Shown here: one piece after another, positions 61,200 to 64,000 of the stretch
Numbering within the stretch: position 1 is the first letter of the stretch
Layout of the letters: each line of letters starts with the position of its first letter
Origin: Terebella lapidaria
Taxonomy: Eukaryota > Annelida > Polychaeta > Terebellida > Terebellidae
NCBI GenBank assembly: GCA_949152475.1
Contig: OX424555.1
Coordinates: 58,819,977 to 58,883,976 of the forward strand
DNA length: 64,000 nt
Direction of reading: 5' to 3'
Made by a program: the position numbers and the translations under genes
The notes under the pieces: generated by a model
Seen by the model: only the letters and a program-made list of their open reading frames with translations
Databases searched by the model: none
Told to the model about the DNA's origin: nothing

Positions 61200-63905
61200 G
61201 GGTTTACGTGTTTTTTATGACTACCAAAGACGGTCCACTTTTGGTTTTTACATTTTATGATCAGAACAGGTGTTCCCCAAGCTGTACCAAAAGATGAACT
61301 TGTCTATAGGCCCAGTGGGCTTCAACTGAGCAGACCTCGAATTCCAGTGAATTGTCCATTCGTCTCTGCACTAATAGGCTTCGACGTCTATGGACAAATA
61401 ATGGTCAAAGTTGTAGCAGGCCAAGGATCCATCCAGGTATTTGTCAGCTTGTGTTGTGGTTATAGACCGGAGTGCCACATCAAAGCAATACCCCTCCCCA
61501 TCTTAGTCGGACAGGGGATATACATCAAACCCTCGAAGTTGCCCGCGTGAGGTCAGATGAAAGTGCTGGTCTGGAACCACGAGGTCCAAATGAAAGAAAA
61601 GACGTGCACTTTCCCGCATTCCCGCGACTTTCGCGCCATCAATTTGAGAGGGAAAGTGCATTTGTTGAATGGAGGTTAACGTTCCGAGAGGCTGATTATC
61701 ATTCATCGTTCTCGCCGCAAAAAAAATGGTGTCTCGAAATTCGTCCCCTTTCCCGACAGCTGATACCAGACCCACTGCATGGGACCGGGATCCCAGCGGG
61801 AGAGACGCTTTGCCCCGAGACCTCACACATGCGCGTCGTTACGGGCCCCTGAACCCGATGCCTGCCCGCCATCCATAAAGCCCCATAAACTGGCACGGAA
61901 TACCTGCACTGTAATGACCCGCGCCTGACAAGTTAATTAAAACATCAAAAAGCAGGTAATCCAGCCTCATTGAGAACCGGACTCGCATTAATATCGAGAT
62001 AACACCCGCGAACCGGGGCAGATAGCAGATAGGAGGGGGCAATTATGCTGCCAGAGCCCCGAGACATGAGTTATGAAATAATGATGCTCATAAATTAACT
62101 TAGGACAAAACAGACAAGGCTGTATCGAATCTGGTTTCTGCAAATCACCAGATTGTCTTCTTTTTATAGATGGAGGGATTTTTTTATGGGCCCCGGGAGT
62201 TTATATTACTTTTTGCACGATACTTACAGAAATGTAGAGGAAGTTGCTAATAAATCTGGTATTTATCGTAATGTGTTCCGAGGCTGATTTATTTAGGACA
62301 ATCAAGAAAAAGTTATCTCATGCTTGGTGCAAGTTCTGCTGTCTGCATCTGCAGGGCTGCAAGAAGTTTTGCCGAGCTAATGTTCAAGGTGGAAGCAGAA
62401 ATACATCTCTCGTTATGTATTTCTGGTGGAAGTAAATGCATGGCCATGGCGAATTAGAAACGAAACAGTCATCTCGAAACAGAACAAAATATTGCAAAAT
62501 TCTAATGCAACATGTTGTAAACACAGCCGGAGGGCATCACATCAAAAACCCATGAATATTCGCGCGCAAAACCGCGCATTGATTTGTGAAAAGATAATAC
62601 GGCAAAGTGCTTCGAACGCCCTACAGCTAATCCAGGCGAATTATGTCGAGTAAAAACACGTGGCTTTATTTCCGAGATATATCTCGGCCCGTGTAATAAC
62701 GTTAAAGTCCTATATTCCAATGTTTTGGTTTCTCTTATTCTGCCTCAGCTAGTGGAGAAGATATCGACTTCATAGATTCTCAATGCAGAAATTAGATTAT
62801 TTTCCCAAAATATTCCCCTATAGTTTACGGACGGGGGACGCGGGTCAATTACTGCCAATGTCTGCCTGACTCGGTACAAAGTAACAGCTCAAGATGAAAC
62901 ACTTCCAAGACCCACAGCACACCCGAAAGGAATCAAAGGAATCAGCTCCAACTTCATAAATATATTTCTATGGAATAATAAAGTGGTTCCAAGCTTTGCT
63001 TCCCAGGCAGGCAGGCAGTGGAGTTGCTATTCCAGAGTTACAAGTAGAGTAAAAAACAAAATGAAGTGGACTGTCTTTGATCAGAGCCAGAGATGGCTCC
63101 GTCTGGTTAATGTGGGCAATTCCTTTGTCTATATTCTCACGAATTACCACGGAAATTATGATAACTAATACGCAAAACATATCGCCTCCTCGCTAACGTT
63201 TTTCCCATCAGACTCAACCAGGCCATGTTTTCCCGACGTAAACAGATGTTCACACTTCACCGGTAGGATCTTTCTCTGGAGATGTTCCGCAAGGAAACCC
63301 CTGTCAAAAGTTTACCATCATTAAAAATCTTGTCCAGACATTTCCACATCAAGTGCCCTATCATACAATCCGCGTAACATGACAAACGATCGATGTGCAA
63401 TTCGGAGGGGTCCATCGACTCATGAGCTGGGATCTACTGGCGAAATTCTGGCCTCCCTGACGTAATAATCAGCGAACGATAGGACAGGCATGCCAGCCCG
63501 AGATTTGCGAGACAATAATTGGTCTTTCTCGACGGGAGTTATCGAGTTGATTACAAGCGAGGAGTTACAGAAACTGCGAGAGATTCCCCCGCAAAAAAAC
63601 TGGACAAAATAACACTGCATAACCTGAGGTAAACAGACACATCGATTGCAATAGCTGTAAGACAAAAAGCCAGTCACACAGACAAAAACAATCTGATGAA
63701 AAAATATACATAAACACACTATAGTACAGTTGCAGGTGTGTAATTGTTAAACAAGCTTAATTGTTACATCTGGATACGACTCGGCTTTAACTGTTTCGGC
63801 GATTCTGTCCTTTGTTAGTGGTGACTGAAACATGAAAAAAACTGCGTGCTCTGGAAGGAAAACATCATGCCAGGATGACCAAAAACTGGCTGTAACAACG
63901 TGACC
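61200..63905. other. 5' flank of the Shisa-like gene, no secure feature
   Basis: Moderately GC-rich. The longest frame (plus 61472-61852, 126 codons) has low-information composition and no domain. Stretches near 62.05-62.10 kb are rich in TAAT and ATTA cores that could serve as homeodomain sites, but this is only suggestive. Confidence 0.35.
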
Positions 63906-63909
63906 ATAC

Positions 63910-63952
63910 CTTTATTGCCTTTTCTCCGTCCGGCTTTCTGCTCCCGGGGCAT
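63910..63952 (-). CDS. Possible partial first exon at the right edge
   Basis: Minus strand ATG followed by MPREQKAGRRKGNK and an AAAG/GTATGG donor. The frame is also open upstream to a stop near 63.97 kb. A short basic first exon is plausible, but nothing downstream in the window joins to it convincingly and the promoter would lie outside. Confidence 0.15.
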
Positions 63953-64000
63953 TCTGCTGCTGGCTTCGACGCTCTTTTATCCTGGATAATGAAGAATGAA

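Noticed and set aside
61472-61852. 126-codon plus-strand frame upstream of the Shisa-like gene
   Set aside because: Rich in Pro, Arg, Ser and His from GC-rich DNA, overlapping an equally open minus frame; no domain.
1-64000. Search for reverse transcriptase, integrase or capsid-type frames
   Set aside because: No YxDD-type or other retroelement core motif in a long frame was seen on either strand; the mobile DNA here is of small non-autonomous DNA-transposon types.

Overview
The window looks like genomic DNA from a marine invertebrate. It is AT-rich and intron-rich, it carries many ACATGTACATGT and TAGGCCTA words, and the one clear gene is split into small exons with canonical GT/AG borders. 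The species cannot be fixed from the sequence; an echinoderm-, hemichordate-, amphioxus- or mollusc-like genome would all fit. No bacterial operon, rRNA, tRNA, CRISPR array or retroelement polymerase was seen.

The right part (about 39.6-61.2 kb, minus strand) holds a Shisa-like gene of the STMC6 class (single-pass membrane adaptors with six conserved cysteines). Six coding exons join in phase to 402 residues: signal peptide, six-cysteine ectodomain, one membrane helix, a cysteine-rich and Gln-rich juxtamembrane stretch, and a long cytoplasmic tail with a PPPY motif. Exons 2-6 are well supported. Exon 1, 13.7 kb upstream, is inferred from a signal peptide, a matching splice phase, and a TATA box plus initiator. 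A second promoter-like CpG-rich stretch and a tiny possible first exon lie near 53.0-53.7 kb.

The left part (0-31.7 kb) is a repeat-built landscape without a secure gene. A block of about 4.4 kb occurs twice in direct orientation (about 0.25-4.45 and 26.28-30.78 kb). Between the copies lie an inverted pair of about 0.9-kb repeats (5.63-6.55 and 13.43-14.24 kb), a series of diverged modules on the plus strand (8.9-18.6 kb), and three 1.4-1.5-kb tandem units (21.95-26.28 kb), two of them nearly identical. Several minus-strand open frames in this area keep similar peptides between copies, which could mean decayed members of a tandem gene family, but no family was recognised.

Mobile DNA is of small non-autonomous types. 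There is a TTAA-flanked 700-bp piggyBac-like MITE (16.15-16.85 kb). There are also three foldback-type elements built of repeats of about 22 bp (10.25-10.94, 20.03-20.94 and 31.27-31.62 kb). The 10.25-kb one is also flanked by TTAA, and the 20-kb one appears nested. The 31.7-39.6 kb interval and the flank beyond 61.2 kb show nothing firm apart from a possible exon at the right edge.
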